The notes under the pieces were generated by a model. The model had not been told where the DNA came from and ran no database searches. It saw only the letters and a list, made by a program, of their open reading frames with translations. Made by a program: the position numbers and the translations under genes. This document shows positions 34,993 to 48,900 of a DNA stretch of 64,000 bases, one piece after another (position 1 is the first letter of the stretch; every line of letters starts with the position of its first letter). The DNA comes from Lytechinus variegatus (lineage: Eukaryota > Echinodermata > Echinoidea > Temnopleuroida > Toxopneustidae): positions 34,497,934 through 34,561,933 of the forward strand of contig NC_054743.1 of assembly GCF_018143015.1 (NCBI RefSeq), read 5' to 3'.

Positions 34993-35149
34993 CTTGGTCA
35001 CATTTGCTCTACGGCGGCCGTACGGCGAGTCGAAAACAGCCGTTTTTAATATTTTTTGACCAGCTACAAATAGGTGGTTTGAATAAAAATGAATAAAACG
35101 GCTGTTATCGACTCGCCGTACGGCCGCCGTAGATCAAATGTGACCAAGG
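34993..35149. mobile_element. Near-perfect palindromic MITE (ACGGCGGCCGTACGGCGAGT)
   Basis: The outer 'ttggtcacattt' and the GC-rich core ACGGCGGCCGTACGGCGAGT plus 'aaaacagccg' are inverted at the right with few mismatches, arms about 55 bp, loop about 45 bp. Confidence 0.85.
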
Positions 35150-35228
35150 TATAACCATGCTAATTGTGCTCAATTTTAGATATAAACATGTATAAAATGA
35201 TCATATATAAGATTTCCTACACGGGGAG

Positions 35229-35385
35229 TAGGGCGTTGTGGCGTGCGCCTGTAATCCAAGCTGTGGGGAAGTTACAAATTGATGCAGAGGTTCGAGCCCT
35301 GGTCACGTCTTTCGGATGGTGACGTTAAAGGTCGGTCTCAGACGTAAATAATCATATCTGATTGATACACGTCTGAGAAAAAAAC
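35229..35385 (+). mobile_element. SINE with a head resembling the 7SL Alu domain
   Basis: Begins GGGCGTTGTGGCGTGCGCC then TGTAATCC, a pattern like the Alu-domain part of 7SL RNA, with a tRNA-type B box GGTTCGAGCCC downstream. The tail 'ggatggtgacgttaaaggtc' recurs as a diverged fragment near 7618-7670. It could instead be a tRNA-derived SINE whose A box converged on this pattern. Confidence 0.55.
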
Positions 35386-35404
35386 TCAAGTACACATACA
35401 TCTC

Positions 35405-36580
35405 CTACACCACTGGCGTAAATCCGTGTTGATGGGTGGGGGATGACTGAAATATTTTGGCATTTTTTTTGCAATCATGTTTTTAGATATGCAAGGAATT
35501 GTCATTGATATGTCCACACTGGCGTTCCGTGGGTCACGGCATTGTGGGGGCACCAGCAAATTTTTTGAATCACTGTGTGAGCGCGCACTGATTTTTTTAT
35601 ATTCACATCTAAAAAGGGACATTATAATCAAATTTATGTAATCATGATAGGTACCTGTCTTGCTTAACAATGCGAGCGCGAAGCGCGAGCTAAAATTTTC
35701 GTATATTTTGACCACAAACAGCGAGATTTTAAGGAATATATTTTAGGAATCCATTAAGAGTATGCATATCTCACCATAGTCATCTAATGCGAGTGCCAAG
35801 CGCTTGCTGATTTTCTTAGAATTACATCTGAACACATGAAACACTCTTTGTAGTCATTGCAATCATGATTATCATACGCATCTCACCAATTAAATATTGC
35901 GAGCGCGAAGCGCGAGCTGAAAATTTAGATAATTCAGACCTGAAGTGGGGCATTCTAAGGATTCTTTGTAGGAATTAACTAGGACCATATAGGTATTTCA
36001 TTAACCAAATGATGCGAGCGCGAAGCACGAGCTGAAAATTTTTCGTATTCAGATCAGAAGAAGGGACATTTTAAGGACTGATTTTAGGAATTCACGAAGA
36101 GCAGACATATCTCACCAATCCACTAATGCGAACGTAATCACGGACAGGAAATGTTTATATACGGAGACCTTAACATGGGGCAATCACTTTTTGAGTCAAG
36201 TAAAAGAAGCATATGTCAATATATGATAACTCAGGTGCTAGAAAATATATTTGGTTTATATTGACTTGAAAACGTGATGTTTTAGTACAACAGGATTATA
36301 TATCTTGTTAAACAGACAATGCGAGCACCAGGAACAATGAAGACGTAGGCCCTTGGCAAATTATGTTTCATAAAGTTATGATAAAAATGTTTCTTATGTA
36401 ATGTAACATGAATAATTATAATATAACATTATAATGAATTATATTTTCTTCTTTCCCACTACGTTTCTCTTCCTTTCTCCCTCATTTCTCCTTTTCCCAG
36501 TTTTTTTTTTTGGGGGGGGGTTGGTCAGCCGATGGGGGAGGGGATGTGCCCCCATGCCCCCCCCGGTAGTTACGCCACTG
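35405..36580. mobile_element. Element with ends CACTGGCGTAA holding gcgagcgcgaagcgcgagc modules
   Basis: CACTGGCGTAAATCCG at left and TTACGCCACTG at right are inverted. The interior has about five modules of the type seen at 3.5-6.6 kb (35670, 35790, 35898, 36012, 36126). A separate end 'gggatttacgccagtg' at 36986 could be an alternative right end. Confidence 0.65.
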
Positions 36581-37036
36581 TATGTCCATATGGCAAATAC
36601 CCCTCTGATATTGTTATCTTTTTTACCCATGATGGTTTAATGGTTTTATTAGAGATTACATTCAAAATGTTTTGACATTCCATCTTAATCCATCCCCAAA
36701 ACCCCAACATTGATGAATTGGAAGAAACGGGGGTTTCTCTTCAATGTTATAATAAGGACAAAAGTATTTCGTTTGCAAATGGTGAACTGGCTCTTTATTT
36801 GCATTTTATGATCCAATGATATTGTTTTATTTGTTAAGCGGTATTTTAGGAAGAATTTTCACCAACAAAACAATTATCTCTTGTGATTTTTTTTCTTCAT
36901 TTCTTCCGTAAAAAGTGGGGGGATGTTTGTACAGGCCACCCCCCCCCCTCCTCGAAAAGTGGGGGGGATATATCCCCCCCCCCCGGGATTTACGCCAGTG
37001 TCGTACACGGACCTACGAGATATGGACGTTCATTGG

Positions 37037-37375
37037 TTAAAGGACAAGTTCACCCCAATAAATCATTGATTTTAATTTTAAAAATGAGAAGAAAAAAAAT
37101 CAAACAAGCTTATAATAATAATAAAAGCGGCATATTTACCCAGGGTAGCCACTTCAGTTCCGAAAACTGTTCTCCCAGCGGGCCCTGCTATTATTACCCC
37201 GGCTTTAGCTTCATGATAGCAATGAAAAATTCAACGAAATCGGATGTAATGTAAGAAAGTTATGACATTTTCAAGTTTCGCTTAATTTTACAAATGAGTT
37301 ATATGCAGACCCTGTTCGGTATGCAAATGAAGGGACTGATGACACCACCCACTCACTGTTTTCCTTTTTTAATTG
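37037..37375. mobile_element. TTAA family 1 fragment with nested small repeat
   Basis: TTAA|AGGACAAGTTCACC at 37037. Broken at 37110 by a copy of the 100-bp 'ggcatatttacccagggta' repeat (to about 37213), then resuming with 'aaatcggatgtaatgtaaga'. Right half absent. Confidence 0.65.
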
Positions 37376-37871
37376 TGTCACTCCTTCGTTATGACTTTTT
37401 GATATTTGTTTAGTGTTTATTTTGTTACATGTTTTCAGGACTGTCAACTCTGCATTATATTTCAACAGTTGTTCACAGATTATTGTTCATTTAGTAGGAA
37501 ACAAAGTTACAGGGGCTTGTCTCCCATATGGCGTTCTTTTCATTTACTTACTAGAAAAAGTCACTATAGCTCATTATTTAATATATCTTTTAATTTGTTG
37601 TAGAAGGTCCAGGCCATGACTGACACAGTATACATTGTGATATTTTGTTACTTTGATTGTATTTTGTTATGAACTGAAATTATAAAACCTCAATCTTACT
37701 ATTTCTTTGTATTTTATTATGCAGTATACGAAATATTTTAAAATGAAATATTTAAAATATTAATTTGATTTTTATTTAATATAATTTTAGTTAAAATAAT
37801 TTGATTTTCTCCTCATTACCATGCGAAATAAAGTTTTAATTATTCCTCTCTGAACATGTGGAATTAATTTG

Positions 37872-38040
37872 AGTGAAACTTAACTGGAATTCACCTCCGG
37901 AGTAGAATTTGAATTCGTGATTGTGATTAGCGTTTGTGATTCTAGTTTGGTTTCACACGTGCTACAAATTCGGCATTAGGATTATTTTTCACTGGAATCA
38001 TCATTGAAATTACGATTTTGGTACCGTGTGAAAGGGTGGG
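37872..38040 (-). mobile_element. 'TTTCACACG' foldback family, half copy
   Basis: 'ggaattcacctccggagtag' through 'gtttcacacgtgctac' to 'accgtgtgaaag'; one arm of the family. Confidence 0.6.
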
Positions 38041-38065
38041 AATGACCACTATAATGTATTCATAT

Positions 38066-38480
38066 AAACCCTTTGATATCTTATAGTTAGACATACATTT
38101 ATAACTGATTGCCATTTTTTTTTCACTCGATTTTCTATTGTGCCAGGATTATTTCATTGTTCATTGTTTTTATCAGCGAATAAATTATACAATTAGTAGT
38201 AATAAATTAGTTACTGTTCCTTTTAATAATTTAAAATATTTTAGTTTGATTAATGTTACCATTTAAGTAACAATATTTGTTTATTTATGTTACTAAGTAT
38301 TGTTATCTTTGATTTAGATTTTGACTATATTTTCATGTATGATGTGATAATTTATGTTATTCTTTATGTTTTCATCAGGTCATTGATGAAAAACAGTTTT
38401 ATACTGATGTTTTGTACCTGATTAAATATGTTCTAATAAATAAATAAATGAATAAATAGATAAATAAATAAATAATTTCT
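38066..38480 (+). repeat. Retroelement-like 3' end, copy 2
   Basis: Matches 22145-22645 over its length, and ends in an (AAAT)n-type tail 'ctaataaataaataaatga'. Confidence 0.55.
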
Positions 38481-40670
38481 TAATATTTTCTTCATTGCGT
38501 AAGGAGTTTTAATCACTTTTATTTTCTGGGAACCTATGATTACAAAAAATATGATTTTGATAGTGTTGTGTACAGGATGAAGTTTTTATAATATTTCAAT
38601 TGGTTAATTCATCTCGTAAATCGATGAAGTAATTTGAATTTACCGATTGAGGGCGTGTTGCTATTATGGCTGGTCATGGGAAGCTTGTCGCTTTTCCATA
38701 GTTGCCGTGTAATTTGTTTTAATTCGTGATACGAACCCAATGACGTGAGTATTATGTCATTATCTTAAAGTTTATTAGTTATGTTATCATTTAAACCGAG
38801 TGGCACAGAGAAATATGGTTTTCAAGTAATAAAATTTATGTGTCAAAGTTTCAGGCCGAATGAATTAGTTGCATGAAATTTTGTATCCGTGTAGACCGTC
38901 TATGCATTACGTAATATAAAGCGTACAGTCGTACGTGGCGTAGTTGTGTATGATAGGAAGAAACTTGAATTTGGCGCCTTCGGGAACGTGATGAATGCAT
39001 TGTCATAAACCATGTAAACATAAAGAAGTAAACAGAAGCGCATTTAAAGCCGTAGTTGATTTCATTTATATTATGAAGGTTGTTTTCCAAAGAGTGGAAT
39101 TTATGGCAATCAATACATAACTGAGATTATACAGTTTATGACCTTGAAGGTCACTCTCAGTTTTTGATAAACCCAGTCATATACATCTCTGTTAGTTGTT
39201 ACAGTAATGCAAGTTAACATTATATGTTTGTTTGGAAATCTGATACGATCATAGGCATGATAGGCGGGGGGACATGTCCCCCGGCCCCCGCTTCCGCCGC
39301 CTAATTTGAGGACGGGGGACGCCCCCCCCCCCCTAAAATTTATGTTGATGGCCTTTTTTTTTTTTTTTTTACCTGTGTCTATCCCAAAATTTCAGGTGGA
39401 CCCCCTATTATTTTTGGCTTCCGCCGCCAATGGATACGATAGACATATATTATTTATTAATGTCCTGATTGACATGTTTTCAATCCATTTTATTATCAAT
39501 TATATAATCACTGTTTATTCTGTATTAAATTGTATATTAGGCAGGGACTCGGTCTGATTCTTGGGTTTGTTTAGTTTTCGACGTATCGCACGCCACAAAA
39601 GGTTCCTCAAAATTCATTTCACGTTACTCAATTCAATTACTTTGTTAAACCCTGAATGTAATTATTTTCATTGTGTTCTCATTTGTTCAAGATGTAAAAT
39701 CATATCAAATGTATTTTGTTTATGCTTAGTCCCTACGGTGTATTATCATTATCAATGTAACATTATATTCTGTCAATTTGTATTTTTGTGCATGTTGAAA
39801 AATTATGTAAAACAAACAAACGATTACGATGATTACACGAAACGTCAGCAAGCAAACACTCCGGTATCGATATATATGTTGTTGGTATTTTTCTTTTCGT
39901 CGACCAGTATTCGATGTACGTAGTACAACCATTGGACAATTGACGATATGAATTAAATGACAACTAACGCAAAACTTGAAGTTAGGTGGGGGTAAATGAA
40001 ATTCTTCGGCCTATCTGACCACAGCTTCCGCAAACGGTCAGCTGCGCTATCATATCGTAGCTGTTTGACGATAAGAGTTCGTGCAAAGCATACATAGCTG
40101 ATGGGGGAGGGGGGCGGGGTAGCACTCAAATTATTTTTTGATGGGGGTGTGCCTCGCGAAACACTGAAATTTGGGTCTAAGGAACTGACTACAAGGGAGA
40201 AATACGGGGTCTTGGGAACTAAAAATGTACCTGGCCGTGTGAAAAACAGGGTCCACGGAACTAAATCAAATCAAACAGGGCGGGGAAAATGAGGTCATGG
40301 GAACGGCACACTGTACCGTAACGACTGCGATCGCGCGCGCTCGTAGATGAGGACCTTTGGTTTGATGGAGCCGTGCGTGTAGCTTGCTCTCCGTTCCGGG
40401 ATACAGTAGATTTTCACGGCTCGCGGTGTAAAATTTTGGCAGGGCTTGGGAACGGAGGTGTTTCGTAACAGGGGTCTTGGGAGCTGATTGGGGTGGCTTA
40501 TGAACGGAACTTTTGTAAAACCTAGATGCTAGAGAACTGAAATTTAGGTCTGAAAAGGGGGGGTATTCAAAGCGGCACGTCCCCGCGTACCACTCAACCA
40601 TAATATGAGTGGTACGGGTGAGTGCGGGGGTGCGTAAAATTGCATGCCCCTCACCCCCCCCCCCCCGCCG
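38480..40670. other. Intron or intergenic stretch between the SLC22 first exons
   Basis: No gene recognised. It includes a G/C-rich patch (39262-39345, 'ggcggggggacatgtccccc') and a region (40120-40600) with repeated 'gggtcttgggaac'-like words, neither assignable. Confidence 0.4.
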
Positions 40671-40674
40671 TCCG

Positions 40675-41984
40675 CGCGTTTCCGTTTTACACCCTGGCGA
40701 AGGCATTTTCCGGAAAAGTAGTCAAAAAGCGACTAGTGAAGAGTCTACACACGACGCTGGACATGGTTGCATGCAGCGTGCGACACAGGCGAGTCCACCA
40801 CCGCATGCAATTTGCACAGTTACTGATCAGAGCACAGAGTTCCTCGGCACTTCATGTACAGAGAGAGTGGCAGTCAGGAGTGAAATCCGAACACGTTTTT
40901 GCAGTCGCGTTGTTTATGATAGTTTTTTTTTTCTAATAATAAATTATTAACTAAATGAATAGAATGACAGACAAATCAAAATAAACAGATACTTATAATG
41001 GAAAGACAAATTGAAGTTTGATGGATTGATACACTTAGAAGCTGCCGAAAGATAGATATAGAAGACTGATAAATAGATAGAGACAAGATAGACAGATAGA
41101 TAGAGATAGAAATAGAGAAAGACAGACATATGGATAGATAGAGATAGATAGATGAGAGATAGATAGATGTTAGATAGATAAAGAGGGAGAGAGACAAATA
41201 ATATTAACAAATTAACAGATAGATAAGTTAAAAAAATAGATAGATAAATAGAGAGAATAAGAGAAAGACAGACAGATGGATAGATAGATAGATAGATAGA
41301 TAGATAGAGAGATATATATATTAAATAGATAATTAAAGAATGAGAGAGACACAGAAGCTAGATTATAAACAGATAGATAGATACTCTAGTTAAAAAATAG
41401 ATAAATAGATAGAGAGAAATAGAGAAAGACAGACAGATGGATAGATAGATAGATGGATAGAGAGATAGATAGAGAATTTGAGAGATAGATAGATGTCAGA
41501 TAGATCAAGAATGAGAGAGAAGAGCGACAAATTAACAGATAGATACTGTAGTTACATAGGTAGGTAGAGAGAGAGAAATAGAGAAAGACAGACAGATGGA
41601 TGGATAGATAGAGAGAGATAGAGAATTTGAGATAGATAGATGTTAGATAAAGAATGAGAGAGACAGAGAAGATTATTAGATAGATAGATACTGCAGTTAC
41701 ATAGATAGATAGAGATAGAATTTGAGAGATAGATATATAGACAGATAGAGAGAAAGACAGACATCAGCAAATCGGCAAGGCAAATGATCAAGGCAAACAT
41801 TCGTATTGAACCTGGAAAGTATAAGCTCAGCAAGTACGGTATGTTCTGCGGATAACTTCGGTGCGGACTTTGGATCGCGCGCCCAGCTGATAATGTAAAC
41901 AAACGTAGACGTAGACTCTTCACTAGTCGCTTTTTGGCTACTTTTCCGGAAAATGCCTTCGCCAGGGTGTAAAACGGAAACGCG
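40675..41984 (-). mobile_element. Inverted-repeat element with (GATA)n microsatellite, copy B
   Basis: Same ends and core as 16250-17263 but inverted relative to it. Here GATA-type repeats span about 41045-41760 and the 125-bp right arm (41865-41984) is complete, including 'gcgcgcccagctgataatgt'. Confidence 0.75.
41045..41760. repeat. (GATA)n-type microsatellite
   Basis: Interrupted gata/gaca/gaga repeats within the inverted-repeat element, longer than its counterpart at 16370-16880. Confidence 0.9.
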
Positions 41985-42026
41985 CCCCCCGTCCCCATTA
42001 GAAAAGTAATAACAAGAGAGGGATTA

Positions 42027-42535
42027 TTAAAGGGGAAGTTCACCCTGAAGAAAAATTTGTTGTAAAAATAGCAGAAAAAATAGTAAAAAATATTGGTGAA
42101 GGTTTGAGGAAAATCTGTTAAAGAGTAAGAAAGTTATTAGAGTTCAAAATTTGGGATTTGTGACGTCATAAACGAGCAGCTGCCCCATGTGGTATGAAAT
42201 ATAAAATGTATGAATTTCAAATTTTGTATGGTTCCTGATGACTTAATTTTGTTTTCTTTTCATGATCGGGTGTGAAATGATTTCTCTATTGATATACAAA
42301 AGTTACAGTGAAAACCATTTTCAATTTTCTGAGAAAATGACATTTCATTGATTTTTTACCATTCGCTATGTAGGAATGCTGCTCGCATAATTATGACGTC
42401 ACAAATCAAGTAATTGAAATTCTAATAACTTTTTAATTATTTGATGAATTTTTCTCAAACCTTCGGCAATATTTTTTATTATTTTTTCTGCTATTTTTAC
42501 AATAAACTTTTTGTCAGGGTGAACTTCCCCTTTAA
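42027..42535. mobile_element. TTAA foldback element, family 3 (AGGGGAAGTTCACCCTGA)
   Basis: TTAA|AGGGGAAGTTCACCCTGA to TCAGGGTGAACTTCCCCT|TTAA, a complete copy. Inverted 'tgacgtcataaacgagcagc' / 'gctgctcgcataattatgac' lie towards the centre. It ends about 300 bp before the proximal SLC22 first exon. Confidence 0.8.
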
Positions 42536-42842
42536 AGGAATAACCCAAAGTGCCTTCTTTTGGGAGCGATGCTTGTTATTATATAAAATCTGGATACCAG
42601 ATGCCTTCAATTCCTATTGTAAGTGATGCGGTAGTGCTGGTCATGCCACCTCTTGTGATTCTTGCCACCCCTTCAGAAACATCCTGTATCCGCGCTTGTA
42701 TGATAATGTCTTCATCATTCATGACTGGACGTCCATCGGAAGCGTCTGTATTCCCGGTGTGTCATTTCTCTATCGGGGGTACAAAGTACTTCAATTGTTA
42801 CCTTGAGATCGAGGTTTGCGTGCATGTTCAAAGGAGGTAATT

Positions 42843-42992
42843 ATGCAGTTCGACGAAATCTTAAAAGATGTAGGAGAGTTTGGACGGTATCAGAAGCGTA
42901 TATTTGCCATCGTTGTGATCCTGTTATTCACTGTTTCATGGACGCAAATGATATCAGTATTCATGAACCCATCCGTCGACCATTGGTGCAAG
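42843..42992 (+). CDS. SLC22 first exon, proximal copy
   Basis: Encodes exactly 50 residues ending DHWCK, then the donor GTAAGAAT. This exon is the nearer of two homologous first exons. A TTAA-flanked foldback element begins at 43001, eight bases into the intron. The start ATG is set by homology; a longer in-frame extension to 42816 lacks family resemblance. Confidence 0.88.
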
Positions 42993-45900
42993 GTAAGAAT
43001 TTAAAGTCTAGTCCACCTCAGAAAAATGTTGATTTGAATCAATAGCGAAAAAATCAGACAAGCACAGTGCTGAAAATTTCATCAAAATCAGATGTAAAAT
43101 AAGAAAGTTACGACATTTCAAAATTTAGCTTATTTTAACAAAATAGTAGTATGAACGAGCCAGTACGTTACATTCAGATGAGTCGATGATGTCACTCACT
43201 ATTTCTTTTGTTTTTTTTATTGTTTGAATTATACAATATTTCAATTTTTACGAATTTGACGATTAGGACCTCCTTGCCTGAAGCACAAAATTTTAAGATA
43301 ATGGAATTCCACGTGTTTAGGGAGGAATGAAACTTCATATCACATGACAATGGCGAAAAAATAAAAATATTTCATATTTCGTTTGATAAAATACAAAATA
43401 AATAGTGAGTGAGTGATGTCAGTTCCTCATTTGCATACCGACCGGGATGTGCATATAACTGTTTTGTGAAATGAAGCGAAACTTTAAAATGCCATAACTT
43501 TCTTATTTTACGTCCGATTTTGATGAAATTTTCAGTGTTATGCTTGTTGAATTTTTATCTTTTTATTCAAATCAGGTTTTTGTTGGGGTGGACTTGTCCT
43601 TTATCTATGCCCAGCGATAGAGATTTCCTGGAGGCAGACATGTGTACCTTATTGGAGGGCAAACAATGAACGTTTGCATGATGTGTGCGTCAAACCATGA
43701 TAAATCATTGTTTTTTTATGGACTGATGTGCACACGTTCCCATTGTTTATGTTCACCACTCTGACGTAATCTGATTATGAAACGAATATAAATTCATTAC
43801 AGTTAAGAGGCATAATCATTATACGATTGGTGAATTGTTTCTCAAGGGAAGGGTCGGGCCCAGTATACATTTTGATGGGGAAGGGGAAGAGGACATCCAC
43901 AATATGTAAATATATGTAAATAATGCGTCTGGTTTAGGTAAGATTTCTAACAAGTTTTTGAACATGTGTAGCCAACAACTTGCTTCCGTCAATTGATCAT
44001 GAATACTAGTAGGATTCTGCGTCTTTTGAAATCTGCAAACATTATCCCAGTTCCTGAGGTCAAAAGTCCGAGTGAATAGAATCAGTATGTAGACCAATTG
44101 CTTTCACTTGGGTTGCAACCCGATTAAATGTTTTGAACGTTTAATTGTTGAGACGACTATGATATAACTTAGTTTGCATATGAGCACAATAGAGGCGTAG
44201 AGGACGCAGTGTTAGTCTTTTTGAAGGGTGTGTATCAGCATCCCGATCAGCATGGACCTATATATTCCAAGGTCTTAGGTAAGGTGTGTTTTCATAGGAT
44301 TCTCAAGTGCATTTAACACCATAGTACCTCACATGCTGATAGATAAATTACTCAATACGAATGTCTCACCCGGTCTTGTTAGGATTATTCATAATTTCCT
44401 CGTAGATTGACTGCAATGGGTCAAGTGCAATATTAAAATCTGAATTCTGTCACCAAAATAATGTTTGAATCTAGGTGCTCCTCAAGGGTGTTTAATTTCA
44501 CAAATTCCCTTTTCGCACTAAAAAATAAGCCAGTTCACGGTTAGCTCATGATCAACTTTTCTCAAATGACCTTTGTGATTTTTCATTAGGATAAGCACTT
44601 CAAATAGATGCTGCGTAAACTTTACCGGCAGAGTATTCAAATTCTAAGAACAAAAGGTATCGTATAGACCATGTGACTAGAATAGTACAAAGTTTGGAAA
44701 TCTGTTTTATGTGCCTTTGGCAAATACCAGTGATTATGAAGGCTTATAGAAATACTTTGCATAACAAAATGTATCAAAACTCATGTTAAAATTTACAACT
44801 AGTTCTCACCAGATCGTGAATAAAGAAATGCCATCAAATTGCCCCAATAAACATTATGATCAGTTTAAGATTTAAAATGATGGATACATGGTCTCTTCCA
44901 TCCTTTATCCTCTGTTATTCTGTCGTGTAAGTAATCATTTTGCTAATTCGTTTTTATTGTATTCCACTACCTTCTCATTTATATTCCTTCAATGTGATAT
45001 ATCTGTTAGTTTATACGTCATTAGTATTTATTTATGTATTTCATATTACAATGTATTGCCAATGGAGGACAATTTTTTTTCGTTTGAATATGCATGGACC
45101 AATAAATGAATCTGAATCTGAAAGTGAATGAATGAAAATATAACACTGATTCTAGAAATGGTAACTACTGGACTTCTTTTTGCCCGAATTGGGAAGATAT
45201 ATCAATGAATTTGGAACTATTTTTTGACTGGCGAAAATGAGAATTCGAGCTATTTTACTGTTTCAGATGATGAATATGGTCCCATCATGGTTATCTTCAT
45301 ACGATACCCTTTTTCTGTTCAGATATGGAATTTCAAATATATAACCTATCCGATGGTAGTAAACATTCGACCCTCTGATTTCACGTTTATTTTTTTTTCA
45401 TGAATTTTTCAAGTCATTTTTTACACGCAAGTCTATGGCTAATGTTTTCTGCGCATGGCATGGTACCTTCAGAATGTGGGCTACATTGTCCAGTTGCTGC
45501 CATGAATATCCTACAGTTGGGATCGTAAAAGATGGCCGTTTTGATAATATTTCTTAGCTGAAGTTGACCAAGCTGACTGGGCAAGGTTTTTTATTATCAT
45601 TTTCTTTATATTCCACATACAAATATTGTTTTTTCATCGTTTGAATGGTTGCTCCGATCCATCTTTAATCCTTTAGTCGCTCGTTCTATGTTACTTTTAC
45701 GTTTCGCCGATCCCTCCGTTCTTTCGAATCATGCGCGTTAACAATTGTTTTGACTATATTATGTAAAAGAAGAAAGTTTTTCGTACTGTCTTTATGCCAT
45801 ACACCCCCCCCCCCATGTTTCCCCAAACCTACCACCCTTTATTCACCTGGTAAAAATGTAATTTGAATGATGATTCAAGTGAAGGGCTCATGACGAATTT

Positions 45901-48900
45901 TGAGCACGTGTGAAACCAAACAACAACATGATTAGAATCACGAACGCTAATCACGATGACAAATTCAAATTCGAGATGAATTCTACATGTGAAAGGCTTG
46001 ATCTCCAAAACATCTTTTGAGAGCGGAGCTACGTAACCTTCCAAGTACTTCCGTTGATAATACAATTGCCAGGCACTCATCGTAGTTTGTATTTAGTCTA
46101 CAAATGTAGACCCACATCTGCAGTGTGTGTACCTCAGCTGATTCAACGAGTCTGCATAGCAGACTAGGTCTACTGAGGCAGCAGAAGTGGGTCTACAACT
46201 TGTTTGAGCCACATCCACGAAACGTGGATGTGAGGCGGAGCTTGCTGAAACCCTCCGTTGCCAGTAGATACCATGATTGACAGCAGATTTGTGGAAGTAG
46301 GGGCAAGAGAGGGATTAGGATCCAGCTGTTATGACCATTTCTTATCTTGTGGAATGTATACAAGTAGGGCCATTCTCTTTCACATTCTGGGCTTGCTACA
46401 TGTATATAGGTCCATGGCTATACATAACATACATGGGTAGATACATATGTGTTATACTTTGAAATATCAAGGAGTGAGATGATATCTCCTTGGAAATATC
46501 TTCTATAACGGTCCATGCAGAGAGGAACGTGTATACAGAATATGAATATGTAGAAGATCACCCCCCGTCATGTAATTGGGCCTAATAAGTGACATAAAAA
46601 TAAACATTGCCCTTTCTTTCTTTTCCTTTCTTCTTTTTCGTTTTCCTTTTTTTCCCTTTGATTCTTCTTGATTTTTTCTTTTCCTCTTTCTTTCTTCTCT
46701 TCTGTTTTCTTTCTTTCTTTCTTTTTCTTTCTTTCTTTTTCTTTCTTTCTTTCTTTCTTTCATTCACCCTTTCCTTCCTTTTTTTTCCATTTTTTTCTCT
46801 TTCTCTCTCTTTTACTCTTTCATTCTTTCCTTTCCTTCTTTCTTATTTTTATTTTCGTTTTATCTTTCACTTGCTCTCTCATTCTTCTTCCCTTCCTTAA
46901 ATATCCTGTTTTTAAATGATGTATCTTTATAATTTCTACATTATAATGGAACCGATTGATTAATGTACAGAACCGTTTTCTATACTGGACCTACCAATCA
47001 AAAATGCAGAGCGCTAGCTCATATGCCTACTTTTTCACAATCAGACACCTCAGAAGGGATATTTTGAAACTTTAATGTAATACACAAAGACAATATGTAC
47101 AGTACTTGACAAATTACATAATGCGAACGCACAGCGAAAGCTGAAAATGTTGATATTCACACCATAAAACGGACATTTTACAAAGCACTTATGAAAAAAA
47201 ATCATTTGTAAAACAAAATAATGAAAGCTCGATGTCCGAACTGAAATAAGATATGTATCTCATCGAACAGGCAATGTCAGCGCGAAGCGGGAGCGAAAAT
47301 TTTACATATTTTTGTTATTTTCCCGGAGTTCCCCTGACCTTATCTTATTCTCTTGTCTTTCTTCTCTTTTTTATCTTCTTCCTCTCCCTTCTTTTTCTTT
47401 TTTATTTCCGCCTTTTTCCTTCTTTTTTAGTTCTGCCAATATAAGGGGGGCGGACACTTCGGGCCCACCCTGGATCCGCCTATGAAATGATATAAATAGC
47501 ATACACTACAGCCAATATAACCGATAAGCACATATTTAACAGACAACAAAGATCTTACCTACTTTCCACAATTCAAATCCAACAAATTAATATTTGGAAA
47601 CGAAATAATTATCCTTCAAACCAATGGGGCACATACATGTAAGCAGTTTGCACTAGTAAACAGGTAATTAAAAAACATCAAGGCATATACATGTAGCTCC
47701 CGGGCATAACTATATGCAACTTTCACATCTTTGGCATCGACATTGCATGTGTTGACAAAGCTAATTGTTTTCATATTCAGTTCATTCAGCAGGATTGGCT
47801 GATTTAAATCACTATGATGATTATTTTTTCAAATCATTGCTTTAAAGGTCATATCCACCCCAGAAAAAGTTTAATTGAATAAAAATAAAGAAAAATCAAA
47901 GAATAACGCTGGAAACTACATCAAAATTGACTGTAAAATAGGATAGTAATAAAACATCTTAAAGTTTCGCTTATTTTTCACAAACCGGTGGGTGTTTAAT
48001 AAAGCTGTTCGTATAAGAGCGACTTTAAGAACGATTGGTGATCCTTTCTTGTGGTAAATAGTATATATAGTATATATTGGCGATGATTTATCGCGTAAGA
48101 GAGGATCATTAGTCGTTCTTAAAGGTCAAGTCCACCTCAGAAAAATGTTGATTTGAATCAACAGAGAAAAATCAGACAAGCACAATGCTAAAGATTTCAT
48201 CAAAATCGGATGTAAAATAAGAAAGTTATTACATTTCAAAGTTTCGCTTATTTTTAACAAAATAGTTACATGAACGAGCCAGTGTTACATCCAAATGAGA
48301 GAGTCGATGATGTCACTCACTCACTATTTCTTTTGTTTTTTATTGTTTGAATTATACAATATTTCAATTTTTACGAATTTGATGATTACGACCTCCTTGC
48401 CTGAAGCACAAAATGTTAGAATAATGGAATTCCATGTGTTCAGGGAGGAATGAAACTTCATTTCACATGACAATGACGAGAAAATCAAAATATTTCATAT
48501 TTCAAACAATAAAAAAAAAGAAATAGTGAGTGAGTGACATCATCGACTCTCTCATTTGGATGTTACTGGCTCTTTCATATAACTGTTTTGTTAAAAAGCG
48601 AAACTTTGAAATGTCATAACTTTCTTATTTTATTATTTTGATGAAATTTTTAGTGTTATGATTGTTGAATTTTTCTCTTTGTATTCAAATCAAGTTTTGT
48701 TGGGGTGGATATGTCCTTTAAAATCGCCCTTAACTTATTAACAGCTTTATGAAAAGGCCCTTAGTTATATGGACAATTCAGTGATATGGAAATCATAGAG
48801 TCGACGATGTCACTCACTCACTATTTCTTTTGTATTTGTACTGTTTGAATAATACAACATTTCAATTTTCAAGAATGTAAAAAAAATAGGACCCTCTTGT

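Noticed and set aside
40266..40950. Overlapping frames of 104-146 codons on both strands
   Set aside because: They lie across the repeated end of an inverted-repeat element whose other copies (14354-14852, 16104-16459, 17128-17457) give similar frames; no known domain.
46503..46919. Frames of Lys/Glu or Phe/Ser runs on both strands
   Set aside because: By-products of a CTTT-rich pyrimidine tract.
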